NCBI GenBank assembly: GCA_964646605.1
Contig: CAZYEX010000116.1
Span: forward strand, 1 to 55,156
DNA length: 55,156 nt
Source: SBAX01 sp964646605
Lineage (GTDB): Bacteria > Planctomycetota > Phycisphaerae > UBA1845
Reading direction: 5' to 3'
In this document: one piece after another, positions 42,749-51,183 of the stretch
Layout: every line of letters starts with the position of its first letter
Position numbering within the stretch: the stretch's first letter is position 1
Translations under genes and position numbers: made by a program
Notes under the pieces: generated by a model
What the model was told of the DNA's origin: nothing
The model's database searches: none
The model's input: the letters and a program-made list of their open reading frames with translations, nothing else

Positions 42749-43027
42749 CTAGGGAACGGGGTCCAAGCCGCCCGGCCGGAACGGGCGGCAGCGGATCAGC
42801 CGACGAATCGAGAGGCCGGTCCCGCGAAACAGCCCGTGCGAGGTCAAGGCCTCAATCGCATATTCGCTACACGTCGGACAGAACTTGCAACTCCCCACCA
42901 GGTGCGGGCGGATCATCCACTGGTAGCATCGTACGGCGAACACCGCGGCGTGGATTGCCCACTTGCGCAGCGGCAGCCCGCGACTCCAACGACCAGCCCC
43001 TGTTCGTCTATCTGCCCGAAGCACCAC
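42749..43027 (-). CDS. yidD: Membrane protein insertion efficiency factor YidD
   Basis: A 92-residue small membrane-associated protein. The core RCYQWMIRPHLVGSCKFCPT, CSEYAIEALTSHGLFRG and RRLIRCRPFRPGGLDPVP is a near-textbook YidD. It aids YidC-dependent insertion. The usual neighbours (rpmH, rnpA, yidC) are absent. It lies 84 nt downstream of the LolD-like ATPase gene on the same strand. The N-terminal start is uncertain because the first 20 residues are not conserved. Confidence 0.9.
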   Translation of the reverse strand: MVLRADRRTGAGRWSRGLPLRKWAIHAAVFAVRCYQWMIRPHLVGSCKFCPTCSEYAIEALTSHGLFRGTGLSIRRLIRCRPFRPGGLDPVP

Positions 43028-43110
43028 GCCGGTTCCTTACAAACCACCATCGACTTTCTAGCGTAAGTCTACGCGACTTCATCTCGCACCGCACCTCGCG
43101 TTATGCGACC

Positions 43111-43812
43111 TCACACCGCGGCAGAGCTGACGATGTCCTGCACGATCAGTCCGTCGCGGAAACCGACTTGCCGGCGGGCGTAGGCGGCAATGTCCGTCTC
43201 GTGCGTCACCACGATCACGGTGATGCCTTGGTCACGGTTGAGGGTCTGGAACAGGACCATGATGTCTTTGCTGGTGGAAGTGTCGAGGTTTCCGGTCGGT
43301 TCGTCGGCCAGGAGCATCGCGGGTTGGGTGATCAGGGCGCGGGCGATGGCGACGCGCTGCTGTTGCCCGCCGGAGAGCTGGTTCGTATGGTGCCGCAACC
43401 TGTCACCCAGCCCCATTCGGTCCAACAGCTCCGACGCCCGTCGCCGCCGCTCCCGCCGGCCCACGCCCTGATACATCAGCGGAAGGGCGACGTTATCGAC
43501 GACGGTGGTTCGTGAGAGCAGGTTGAAACTCTGGAAGACGAAGCCGATGCGGCGGTTCCGCAAGCGGGCCAGCTCGAGGCGCGAATGCTGATGGATCGAT
43601 GTCCCCTCGAAGCTGTACGTGCCCGAGGTCATCCGGTCCAGGCAACCCAGGAGGTGCATGAAGGTGGACTTTCCCGATCCGCTGGGGCCGGTGATGGCCA
43701 CGAACTCGCCGCCGTGGATCCGAAGCGACACGCCGCGCACCGCGGGGATGGGCACTTCGCCGACTTGATAGACTTTCCACGCGTCTGCGATGTTGACGAG
43801 CTCGTCGCTCAT
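43111..43812 (-). CDS. MacB/LolD-type ABC transporter ATPase
   Basis: A 233-residue ATP-binding subunit. Walker A GPSGSGKST, Q-loop VFQSFNLLSR, signature LSGGQQQRVAIARAL, Walker B LLADEPTGNLD and H-loop VTHE are all present, and VRGVSLRIHGGEFVAITG is typical of the MacB/LolD/FtsE clade. It overlaps the adaptor gene by 4 nt. The FtsX-like permease that such ATPases need is not adjacent; the next gene on the strand is yidD. Confidence 0.9.
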   Translation of the reverse strand: MSDELVNIADAWKVYQVGEVPIPAVRGVSLRIHGGEFVAITGPSGSGKSTFMHLLGCLDRMTSGTYSFEGTSIHQHSRLELARLRNRRIGFVFQSFNLLSRTTVVDNVALPLMYQGVGRRERRRRASELLDRMGLGDRLRHHTNQLSGGQQQRVAIARALITQPAMLLADEPTGNLDTSTSKDIMVLFQTLNRDQGITVIVVTHETDIAAYARRQVGFRDGLIVQDIVSSAAV

Positions 43813-45005
43813 CCCCCGAACCTCGGTGTTCGCGTGGGGACGTTCATGGTCGGACGCGGTCCGCCGGACTGCTCGGTGACCACGCCCTCGCCTTCGCGCA
43901 GCTCGCCGGAGCGAACCTCAGTGTACGCGCCGTCGGTGAGGCCCGGCTGGATCGGTGTTTCCACAAGCCGGCCGTCGGCGAGTCGGAACACTCGAGGCTG
44001 GGGACGCGGCGCTTTGCCCGGGCGCATCCAGTCGCCGTCGGGCGGAGGGGCGGAAGGGTTGAAACGCATCGCGGCGTTGGCGACCATCAGGACGTTCTCG
44101 GCCCGGGCGACCTCAAACGAGATGGTTGCGGTCATGCCCGGTCGGAGGGCGAGGTCGGGGTTGTCCACGTAAATCAGAGTCGTGTAGGTCACGACGTTGT
44201 CCACGATCGTTTCCGCGTAGCGCACTTGTGACACCGTGCCGTGGAAGCGGCGCTCGGGGTAGGCGTCCACGCGGAACTCGGCCGATCCGCCTTCTTTGAT
44301 CCGTCCGATGTCCGTTTCGCTCACGGCTGCGTTCACTTGCATTTTGCCGAGGTCCTTGGCGATGGTGAAAATGACCGGTGCCGTAAGCGACGCCGCGACC
44401 GTCTGCCCCTCGTCCACATTGCGGGAGATGACGATCCCGTCGATCGGCGAACGGATGACGGTCTTGTCGAGATCGACGGCGGCGAGTCGGGCCTCGGCTT
44501 CGGCGCGCTCCAGCTCCGCCTGGGCGGCGTGGAGCGACGCCGTCGCTTGCTGCTCGGCGACTTGGGCCTCGGCGAATTCGAGTTCCGTGGCCGCATCGAG
44601 ACCGTAGTTTTTTTCCGCGTGTTTGCGCTTGAGCGTGGCATCGGCCAGCGCCGCCCGCGCCACCTCGACTCGCGCCGCGGACGCCTTGGCGGTCGCCTGA
44701 CGCTGATCCAACGTCGCCTTGAAGCGGTCGTGATCGAGTTCGGCGAGCACGAAACCCTGCTTCACGGGTTGATTGAAGTCCGCGTACCACTTGGTGACCG
44801 TCCCGCTGACCTGCGAGCCGACGAGCACCTTGATCAACGGTTCGAGGTTTCCCGTGGCCGTCACCGTGGAGATCAGCGTGCCGCGCGTGACCGGAGCGGT
44901 TTTGTACTTGACGGGCGGCTCGCGGTCGGTCCATGTCCTAAAGCCGAGGTATCCCCCCAAGCTCAAAACCACGAGAACGGTCAAGACGGCCAACGATCGA
45001 AGCAT
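43809..45005 (-). CDS. MacA-type periplasmic adaptor protein
   Basis: A 398-residue HlyD/MacA-like adaptor with one N-terminal membrane helix (SLAVLTVLVVLSLGGYLGF). Barrel and lipoyl halves are GTLISTVTATGNLEPLIKVL, VGSQVSGTV and VIRSPIDGIVISRNVDEGQT. A hairpin coiled coil lies between them (about 90-170, ARVEVARAALADATLKRKHA, ERAEAEARLAAVDL). It would join an inner-membrane MacB-type permease to an outer-membrane channel. The stop overlaps the ATPase start (ATGA), marking an operon. Confidence 0.9.
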   Translation of the reverse strand: MLRSLAVLTVLVVLSLGGYLGFRTWTDREPPVKYKTAPVTRGTLISTVTATGNLEPLIKVLVGSQVSGTVTKWYADFNQPVKQGFVLAELDHDRFKATLDQRQATAKASAARVEVARAALADATLKRKHAEKNYGLDAATELEFAEAQVAEQQATASLHAAQAELERAEAEARLAAVDLDKTVIRSPIDGIVISRNVDEGQTVAASLTAPVIFTIAKDLGKMQVNAAVSETDIGRIKEGGSAEFRVDAYPERRFHGTVSQVRYAETIVDNVVTYTTLIYVDNPDLALRPGMTATISFEVARAENVLMVANAAMRFNPSAPPPDGDWMRPGKAPRPQPRVFRLADGRLVETPIQPGLTDGAYTEVRSGELREGEGVVTEQSGGPRPTMNVPTRTPRFGG

Positions 45006-45175
45006 GTAGAACCCTCAGCGTTCCGCAGCCAACCGGCCGCTCGCCACGGGGGGATTATACAGTTGCTTGGGGGATTTGACCCGGTCTGGCCGAGGGTTTG
45101 GTGCGATTACGTCCGGGTTACCCGTTCGTGACGCGGACGGATTCGGCGTCGGCCTCGTCACTGGTGCTCGCGGGG

Positions 45176-45424
45176 CTACCTGTCGGCCAGAATCCGAAGC
45201 AAGTCATCAAGCTCTCGGCCCGTGGCGGCGCAAACTCGCTTGAGAATCCCGTGGAGCGTGCCCCGGGCGACCTCGCGATGGTCGGGAACGGTCTCGTTCC
45301 AGCCGCCGCCGGCGTTTTCGAGTCGCAGGCGAACGTGGCTGCCGCGCTGTCGCACGACGACGTAACCGAGGGACTCCATGAATGCGATGAGGGTCCGACC
45401 GCTAACGACTGGCAGCGGGCGCAC
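45176..45424 (-). CDS. hicA: HicA family mRNA interferase toxin
   Basis: About 82 residues from GTG 45424, chosen because AAGGAG lies 7 nt upstream; an in-frame TTG/ATG-type start 24 nt earlier would add SRKRSSP. The dsRBD-like fold reads RPLPVVSGRTLIAFMESLGY, VVVRQRGSHVRLRLENAG with the catalytic His in GSHVRL, and VPDHREVARGTLHGILKRV. It is expected to cleave mRNA when free of HicB. The start lies inside the end of hicB (about 23 nt overlap), the reverse of the classical hicA-hicB order but common in short systems. Confidence 0.85.
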   Translation of the reverse strand: MRPLPVVSGRTLIAFMESLGYVVVRQRGSHVRLRLENAGGGWNETVPDHREVARGTLHGILKRVCAATGRELDDLLRILADR

Positions 45425-45626
45425 CGGCGAACTCCTTTTGCGCGACAATCAGCAGGTCGATCGTTCTCCCCGCGGCCAGTTCGTCCTCGAAGTGGAGTCG
45501 GGAGGCCTCGTCGATGTTGGCGAACAACTCATCCAGCGTGTCGCCCTGAGTGTGGACGCCGTGATCCACACCGGTCGCACACCACGCGCCGTCTTCATCC
45601 TGAAAAACCTTGATCTGCACGAGCAT
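45402..45626 (-). CDS. hicB: Short HicB family antitoxin
   Basis: 74 residues from ATG 45626 (AAGGTGG upstream). KVFQDEDGAWCATGVDHGVH, TQGDTLDELFANIDEASRLH match the partial RNase-H-like fold of HicB. The C-terminal DNA-binding helix-turn-helix or ribbon-helix-helix found in longer HicB proteins is absent, so transcriptional autoregulation by this protein alone is doubtful. It is translated upstream of, and coupled to, hicA. Confidence 0.8.
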   Translation of the reverse strand: MLVQIKVFQDEDGAWCATGVDHGVHTQGDTLDELFANIDEASRLHFEDELAAGRTIDLLIVAQKEFAGAPAASR

Positions 45627-45845
45627 TGGTTGCCCCACCTTTCCTTGCCTGATTATGCCGTGTACGGGCAGGCCCTGCAAGAGGCAACCCGCGTGTCCGA
45701 GCGGATTCATCCGAGGTTGCGGACGACCGAGGACGGAAAGTGAAATGCGGACCGTGGATGGCGCTGGCCCATCAAGGACTTGGTTGGTTTTCGGAACCGG
45801 CAATCTGTGGCTGGTTATTGCTCCTTGGCGTTCCGATCGCTTCGT

Positions 45846-47714
45846 TCACGCGCAGGTCTGTGCAAACCGGTGTTGTCGTTCGACCATGTCTCGGTAGAGC
45901 CCATCGGCGGCCATGAGGTCGGCGTGGATTCCGGTCTCGACGATGCGGCCCTGGTCGAGGACCACGATGAGGTCGGCGTGCGTGACGGTGCTGAGTCGAT
46001 GGGCAATGACGAAGGTGGTCCGGGTGGAGAACAGGTCGGTGAGGGCGGCCTGGATGAGCTGCTCGCTCTCCGTATCGAGGTTGCTGGTGGCTTCATCGAG
46101 GATGAGGATTTCGGGGTCGGCGAGGATGGCCCGGGCGATGCTGATGCGTTGCCGCTGGCCGCCGGAGAGCTTCACGCCGCGCTCGCCGATGATCGTCTCG
46201 ATCCCCTCGGGAAGGCGAGCGATGAATTCGTAGGCGTTGGCCCGGTGGGCGGCGTCGAGGACGGCTTCGTCGTCGGCGCTGTGCCGGCCGTAGGCGATGT
46301 TCTCGCGGACCGTGCCGTCGAAGAGGAAGACCTCCTGGGGAACGATGGCCAGTTTGCCGCGATAACTCGCCAGTTTGACCTGGCGGATGTCCACATCGTT
46401 GATCCGCACACAGCCGGTGGTGGGGTCGTGGAAACGCGCGACCAGGTCGGTGAGGGTGGTTTTTCCGCCGCCGCTGGGGCCGACCAGGGCCACCGTGCTC
46501 CCCGCGGGGACGGTCAGACAGATGTCGTGCAGAACGGGAAGACCGAGGCGATATTCAAAACCCACGTGCTCGAAGCAGATGTCGCGGATCGGCGAGGGGG
46601 CGTCGAGGGCTCCAGGCACGTCGGGCTTTTCCTGGGTACGCTCCAGGATGTCGAACACTCGTTCGAGGGCCGCGAGTGCTTGCTGCGTGGCACTGTAGGA
46701 GTTCACGATCTGAGAAACGGGGTGCAGGAGCATGAGGGCGTACATCTGAAAGGCGACGATGTCGCCGATGGTGCCCGTGCCGCGGATGACCAGATAACTT
46801 CCGAATCCCACGATGGCCAGCGTGGTGGTGGGGATGAGCAGCCCCCAACCCGCGTTGACGATCAGTTGCAGGCGTTCGGCGAACAGGTTTTTGCGGATGA
46901 TGGTGTGATGGACGACGGCGTAGTCGCGCTGCTCGCGGCGTTCGCGGCGGAAGGCGCGGACCACGCGGATGCCGCCGAAAGTCTCGGTGACGCGGGCGTC
47001 GATGCGTTCACGCTGCTCGGCCATGGTGCGGTAGATGGGACGGACGCGCTGGATGTAGAGCAGGTTGATAAGCACGATGGGGGGAATCATCAGCGAGGCG
47101 ATCAGGGCCATCGGCCAACTGATGAGAACCAACGCGGCGATGGTCAGCACCACGCGGATTCCGGCCACGACCGGCGTAATCACCGCCATCTGTACCATGC
47201 CCGTGACCTTGTCGGTGTCCTGCGAGAGACGCGAAACGATCCCGCCGGATTTCATCTCCGACAGGTCGCTGAGCGGCAGTCGCAGGAATCGCTCGAAGAG
47301 CCGTTCGCGGAGGCGGAAAATCACCTTGGCATTGAGAATGGCCATCATGTACCAGCGGATGATGTCGATGGTCTGGGTGAACAGCAGCAGCACCAGCATC
47401 CCGCCGCAGACGTACCACAGACGCGAGAGCTTGAGGTCCGGGTTCAGTTCCGGGTTCGGCAGAATGTCATCCACGACAAAGCGCGTGGCGAGAGGCAGGA
47501 CCATCCCCGCGGCCACGCTGAGCAAGGCGAGAACCAGAATGGTCGCCAAGCTCCTTCGGTAGGGCCAGAGCCACTTGCGGTATTGGCGAATGTAGTGCGA
47601 GCGTAGGCTTCGGTCGCGTTTCGGGCGATCGTCGGATTCGGGCGGCGTGTATCCGCGCCAAGTGAAGGCCGAGCGGAAGTCGCGGAAACGCTTGCGTGAG
47701 GAGTCGAGCGGCAT
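45846..47714 (-). CDS. MsbA-like ABC exporter (membrane and ATPase fused)
   Basis: A half-transporter of about 622 residues from ATG 47714. Six transmembrane helices (e.g. LATILVLALLSVAAGMVLPL, MALIASLMIPPIVLINLLYI, LQLIVNAGWGLLIPTTTLAI) are followed by an ABC domain: Walker A GPSGGGKTT, SYRGKLAIVPQEVFLFDGTV, signature VKLSGGQRQRISIARAIL, Walker B EILILDEATSNLD and the switch His in VIAHRLS. It would export lipid or drug-like substrates as a homodimer. The frame stays open upstream for 81 nt, but those residues are Arg-rich and lack a ribosome site. Confidence 0.9.
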   Translation of the reverse strand: MPLDSSRKRFRDFRSAFTWRGYTPPESDDRPKRDRSLRSHYIRQYRKWLWPYRRSLATILVLALLSVAAGMVLPLATRFVVDDILPNPELNPDLKLSRLWYVCGGMLVLLLFTQTIDIIRWYMMAILNAKVIFRLRERLFERFLRLPLSDLSEMKSGGIVSRLSQDTDKVTGMVQMAVITPVVAGIRVVLTIAALVLISWPMALIASLMIPPIVLINLLYIQRVRPIYRTMAEQRERIDARVTETFGGIRVVRAFRRERREQRDYAVVHHTIIRKNLFAERLQLIVNAGWGLLIPTTTLAIVGFGSYLVIRGTGTIGDIVAFQMYALMLLHPVSQIVNSYSATQQALAALERVFDILERTQEKPDVPGALDAPSPIRDICFEHVGFEYRLGLPVLHDICLTVPAGSTVALVGPSGGGKTTLTDLVARFHDPTTGCVRINDVDIRQVKLASYRGKLAIVPQEVFLFDGTVRENIAYGRHSADDEAVLDAAHRANAYEFIARLPEGIETIIGERGVKLSGGQRQRISIARAILADPEILILDEATSNLDTESEQLIQAALTDLFSTRTTFVIAHRLSTVTHADLIVVLDQGRIVETGIHADLMAADGLYRDMVERQHRFAQTCA

Positions 47715-47826
47715 AGACAAGGCATGATAGCGGCGGCGGAACCGGCGGACACTCCGCCCGTCGACGCCTTTCGCGCGAGCGTCGGCGAAATACACGGTCG
47801 CATCCTACGGCGCGTTCCCAGGGAAG

Positions 47827-47900
47827 TGCGCCCGGCAGGACTCGAACCTGCGACCCCCGGTTTAGGAAACCGGTGCTCTATCCACCTGAGCTACGAGCGC
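47827..47900 (-). tRNA. tRNA-Arg (anticodon CCT)
   Basis: A 74-nt cloverleaf folded by eye: acceptor GCGCTCG/CGGGCGC with one T-G pair, D arm GCTCAGGTGGATAGAGC, anticodon arm CCGGT-TTCCTAA-ACCGG giving CCT (reads AGG), variable loop GGGTC, T arm GCAGG-TTCGAGT-CCTGC and discriminator A. CCA is not encoded. Confidence 0.95.
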
Positions 47901-47908
47901 CGCCGGGA

Positions 47909-47937
47909 ATCGTACCCCCATCTTCGGAAAGTCCCAA
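47909..47937 (-). promoter_or_regulatory. Sigma70-like promoter of tRNA-Arg
   Basis: On the minus strand TTGGGA (47937-47932) is spaced 17 bp from TACGAT (47914-47909), whose end is 8 nt before the tRNA 5' end. Both spacings suit a stable-RNA promoter. Confidence 0.5.
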
Positions 47938-48147
47938 CGATCCTGCCCGGTCCGGCGACATGTTTTAACCGATCAGCGCCTTGTCCCCACCCTCGCGGGC
48001 GTGGGCTCTGGTTGTGCCGCGGAATTAGCCCGCGGTTCCCGTGGATTTGGTGGTTGACCCCTCCGTGGCGGCGCGGTACGATGCCCGTTCGTTCCGCGTG
48101 AGTTCCGCGGGCCGGGGGTGCAGTTGGTCTTCGGGGAGGACTCAAAC

Positions 48148-50316
48148 ATGTTCCGTTCCGTCACTCGTCTGCCCTTGTTCTTGATCGTGTGTGGGATGTC
48201 TGCGCTCGCCCCGACGTCCTCGCTCCGCGCGCAGTGTGGTATGGAAGAACTGTCGAAGATCGTGTCCTCCGACTGGGTCGAGGGCGACGCCTTCGGCACG
48301 GTATTGGCCATCGACGGGGACCGCGCCGTGATGGGCGCGACCGGGGTGGACTGCGTCGCGGGTGTGTCGTGCGGGGCGGCGTACGTCTTCGTTTGGGACG
48401 GCGCGGCGTGGGTGCAGGAGGCCAAGCTTGTCGCTTCCGACGCCATCGACGCGACGAACTTCGCTTCCAGCGTGGCGATCAGCGGAGACCGCGTAGTGGT
48501 GGGGGCCTACCGGGACGATGATCGGGGCATGAACGCGGGCGCCGCATATGTGTTTCGGCGGCTGGGCGGCACTTGGGTCCAGGAAACGAAACTGACCGCT
48601 TCGGATGCTGATCCCGACGATTTTTTCGGGGCCGGCGTGGCCATCCTCGGTGACTGGCTGATGGTTGGCGCGACCCACTACGACCTTCCCGGATTTGAAA
48701 ACGTGGGGTCGGTCTATGTGTATCGCTTTGACGGTGTTGACTGGGTGGAGCAGCAGAAGCTCTACTCCGAGCTTGATGAACTGTCGGCGGAGCAGTGGCC
48801 GAATTTCGGGTTCGCCATCGCCATGGACGGGGATCGGGCATTGATCACGGCTGTGTCCGAATCCTGCCTGGGGGCCAACGTGGCGATCAGTTGCGGGGGG
48901 GTGCTCTACGTGTTCCACCGCGACGGCACGACGTGGGTTCGGGAGGATCGATTCTCCGGAGTCTGGATCGGCGGCTGTGTTCCAGTCTGGCTGGGACGCA
49001 CCCTGGACCTGGAAGGCGACGTGGCCCTTGCTGCGGACAGCGATTGTATGAAGGTGTTCCGCCGGTTCGGACCCGATTGGCAAGTAGAGGCGCGGCTAGT
49101 CCCACCGCCGCTGGCACAGAGCGGGGGCACCGCGTTTTTCCATGATGTTTCTCTGTCGGGCAACACCGCAGTCGTCGGAATCAGGTACGCCGATCCCAAC
49201 AACGTGACGAATGCGGGGAGCGCCTTTGTGTATCGTTACGACGGGACCGACTGGTTGCTGGTCGAGGAGCTGGGGTCACCGGACGCGACCACGTTGGACA
49301 ATTATGGAAGGGCGATGGCCGTCGACGGGCAGCACCTCCTGGTCGCCAGCCGCGCTCGCTTGTCGCCGGGCGGACCGACGGTGGATGCGGTCCACGCCTA
49401 CTCCCTGCCCGTGGATTGCAACGCGAACGGGGCCGAGGACTCGTGCGACTTGGCGGGTGGGACGAGCCTGAATTGCAACGCCGACCTGATTCCCGACGAG
49501 TGCCAACTTGGGCTCAACGACTGCAACGACAACGGCGTGCCGGACGACTGCGACATCGCCGCGGGGACTTCGCAGGATGCGGACGGCAACGGCTTCCCGG
49601 ATGAATGCTGCCCGTTGGTGCAACCAGCGCTCGCGGAAGTGAACGGCGTTACGAAAAACCGCTACATCGCGGTGCATCCGCAGAACTATGGACGTCGGAC
49701 GGCGCTACGGGTGACGCTGACCTCGCTCAACCATCCCGATCCACCGGGCGGTCCGCTGCCTACGAACAACGCCGCGATCGAGGGACAGATGCGCTGGGTC
49801 GGTCCCCCCGGAAACTACGCCGAGTCCAGCGCCAACCCGACGCGGTTTCGAGCGGCCTCCTTGCAGTGTGATCCGTACTTCACCGATTGGGGGGACGTCG
49901 GGTTTCTCCATATCTATGGGGACGCGATCTTGCCCAGCTCGCTCTACCATGTGCAGACCGTGTACGAAGCCTGCACGACGGGGGTGGAATCCAACTATTC
50001 CGCGGCACTACCGGCGTCCACGGGGTGGTGGGGTGACGTGGCCGGTCCGTATCAGCCGACTTGTGCCCAATCGCAATGTTCCCCCGGGTCATGTACGCGA
50101 GAGCGTTGCGCGACGCAACCAGACGCTTTCGATATCGTTGCCGAGGTGGACAAGTTCAAGAGTCTTCCGTGGGCGATGTCGAAGGGGTTCGTACAACTTC
50201 AACCGGGCGCGGTCGACCCGGGTGGCGACGTGAGCGCGTTCGACATCGTCTCCTGCGTGAACGCATTCAAGGGCCTGCCATACTCCTATCCCCCCGCGGC
50301 AAGCTGTCCGCCGTAG
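48148..50316 (+). CDS. Secreted FG-GAP beta-propeller protein with DCNxNGxPD repeats
   Basis: A 722-residue exported protein. ATG 48148 has GGAGG 8 nt upstream; the signal peptide is LPLFLIVCGMSALAPTSSLR followed by AQ. Seven or so FG-GAP blades repeat as VAISGDRVVVGAYRDDDRGM, NAGAAYVFRRLGGTWVQETK and VAILGDWLMVGATHYD (residues about 40-410), as in integrin-alpha propellers. A calcium-loop array follows at about 430-490 (DCNANGAEDSC, LNCNADLIPDEC, DCNDNGVPDDCD). The C-terminus holds dockerin-like elements (AFDIVAEVDKFKSL, DVSAFDIVSCVNAFKGLPYS). Function is probably surface display or adhesion. Confidence 0.8.
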   Translation: MFRSVTRLPLFLIVCGMSALAPTSSLRAQCGMEELSKIVSSDWVEGDAFGTVLAIDGDRAVMGATGVDCVAGVSCGAAYVFVWDGAAWVQEAKLVASDAIDATNFASSVAISGDRVVVGAYRDDDRGMNAGAAYVFRRLGGTWVQETKLTASDADPDDFFGAGVAILGDWLMVGATHYDLPGFENVGSVYVYRFDGVDWVEQQKLYSELDELSAEQWPNFGFAIAMDGDRALITAVSESCLGANVAISCGGVLYVFHRDGTTWVREDRFSGVWIGGCVPVWLGRTLDLEGDVALAADSDCMKVFRRFGPDWQVEARLVPPPLAQSGGTAFFHDVSLSGNTAVVGIRYADPNNVTNAGSAFVYRYDGTDWLLVEELGSPDATTLDNYGRAMAVDGQHLLVASRARLSPGGPTVDAVHAYSLPVDCNANGAEDSCDLAGGTSLNCNADLIPDECQLGLNDCNDNGVPDDCDIAAGTSQDADGNGFPDECCPLVQPALAEVNGVTKNRYIAVHPQNYGRRTALRVTLTSLNHPDPPGGPLPTNNAAIEGQMRWVGPPGNYAESSANPTRFRAASLQCDPYFTDWGDVGFLHIYGDAILPSSLYHVQTVYEACTTGVESNYSAALPASTGWWGDVAGPYQPTCAQSQCSPGSCTRERCATQPDAFDIVAEVDKFKSLPWAMSKGFVQLQPGAVDPGGDVSAFDIVSCVNAFKGLPYSYPPAASCPP

Positions 50317-50381
50317 GAGGTGCGACGGTCACGTCCGCGACCGTTTGGGTGGGTTGCAGGAAGTCCCCATTCCGGCGATAA

Positions 50382-50399
50382 TGTGCCCGTTGGGGCACA
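50382..50399. terminator. Hairpin downstream of the FG-GAP gene
   Basis: Perfect 7-bp stem TGTGCCC/GGGCACA with loop GTTG, 65 nt after the FG-GAP stop codon. It lacks a T tract. Confidence 0.45.
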
Positions 50400-50405
50400 C
50401 AGGGT

Positions 50406-50423
50406 GATCTCCCGCGGGAGATC
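50406..50423. promoter_or_regulatory. Perfect 18-bp palindrome before the PhoB-like gene
   Basis: GATCTCCCGCGGGAGATC, uninterrupted, ends 9 nt before ATG 50433. As DNA it is a candidate operator; as RNA it would fold over the ribosome-binding region. It stands 6 nt after the preceding hairpin. Confidence 0.5.
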
Positions 50424-50432
50424 GTTGGGGCC

Positions 50433-51158
50433 ATGACCATGTTGCCAAGAACATCGAAATCCGTTCTGGTCGTGGAAGATGAGTCCGACCTTTCCGAACT
50501 ACTTTGTTACAATCTGCGAAAGGAAGGGTATAGCTGTCGCTGCGTCGGCGACGGCTCGGCGGCCCTGGACGAAGCGCGCAGACAAAGGCCGGACCTGGTC
50601 GTCCTGGACCGCATGCTGCCCAAGAAATCCGGCGACGACGTGGCCGCGGCGCTTCGACGCGATCCGCAGAATGCGACGCTTCCTATCTTGATGCTGACGG
50701 CCAAGGCCGAGGAATCGGATCAGCTCGTCGGATTCGCGCTCGGGGCCAACGACTACGTCACCAAACCGTTCTCGATGAAAGTCCTCCTGGCTCGTATATC
50801 GGCGCTCCTACGGCGGGTCGATGCGTCGGCGGTTGACGAGCGGGAGTTGCAGATCGGGCCCATCCGGTTGGACCCCGCGCGGTTCGAAGTTCAGGTCGAG
50901 AATATCCCCGTGTCGCTGACCACCACGGAGTTTCGGATCCTCAAGACGCTGATGTCCGCCGACGCGCGGGTCCTGGATCGTACCAAACTCATCGACATGG
51001 TGTTGGGTCCGATGGTCGCGGTTACGGATCGTGCCATCGACGTACATATCGTCGCTCTTCGCAAGAAGCTCGGCCCGGCTTCGACGTGGATCCAAACCGT
51101 TCGCGGAGTGGGGTATACCTTCCGCTCGCCCGGGGAGAACGACGGCGAAGGGAACTGA
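50433..51158 (+). CDS. OmpR/PhoB-family response regulator
   Basis: A 241-residue regulator. Receiver: acidic pair ED15-16, phospho-acceptor Asp59 (LVVLDRMLPKKSGDD), Thr in ILMLTAKAEE and Lys in DYVTKPF. The winged-helix output domain (about 140-235) shows PVSLTTTEFRILKTLMSADA, RVLDRTKLIDMVLG, AVTDRAIDVHIVALRKKLG and VRGVGYTF. This layout matches PhoB. A second ATG two codons later is an alternative start. The cognate kinase follows after 25 nt. Palindrome 50406-50423 just upstream may mediate control. Confidence 0.95.
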   Translation: MTMLPRTSKSVLVVEDESDLSELLCYNLRKEGYSCRCVGDGSAALDEARRQRPDLVVLDRMLPKKSGDDVAAALRRDPQNATLPILMLTAKAEESDQLVGFALGANDYVTKPFSMKVLLARISALLRRVDASAVDERELQIGPIRLDPARFEVQVENIPVSLTTTEFRILKTLMSADARVLDRTKLIDMVLGPMVAVTDRAIDVHIVALRKKLGPASTWIQTVRGVGYTFRSPGENDGEGN

Positions 51159-51183
51159 CGCCCAAGCCTCGAATCAACCTGGA

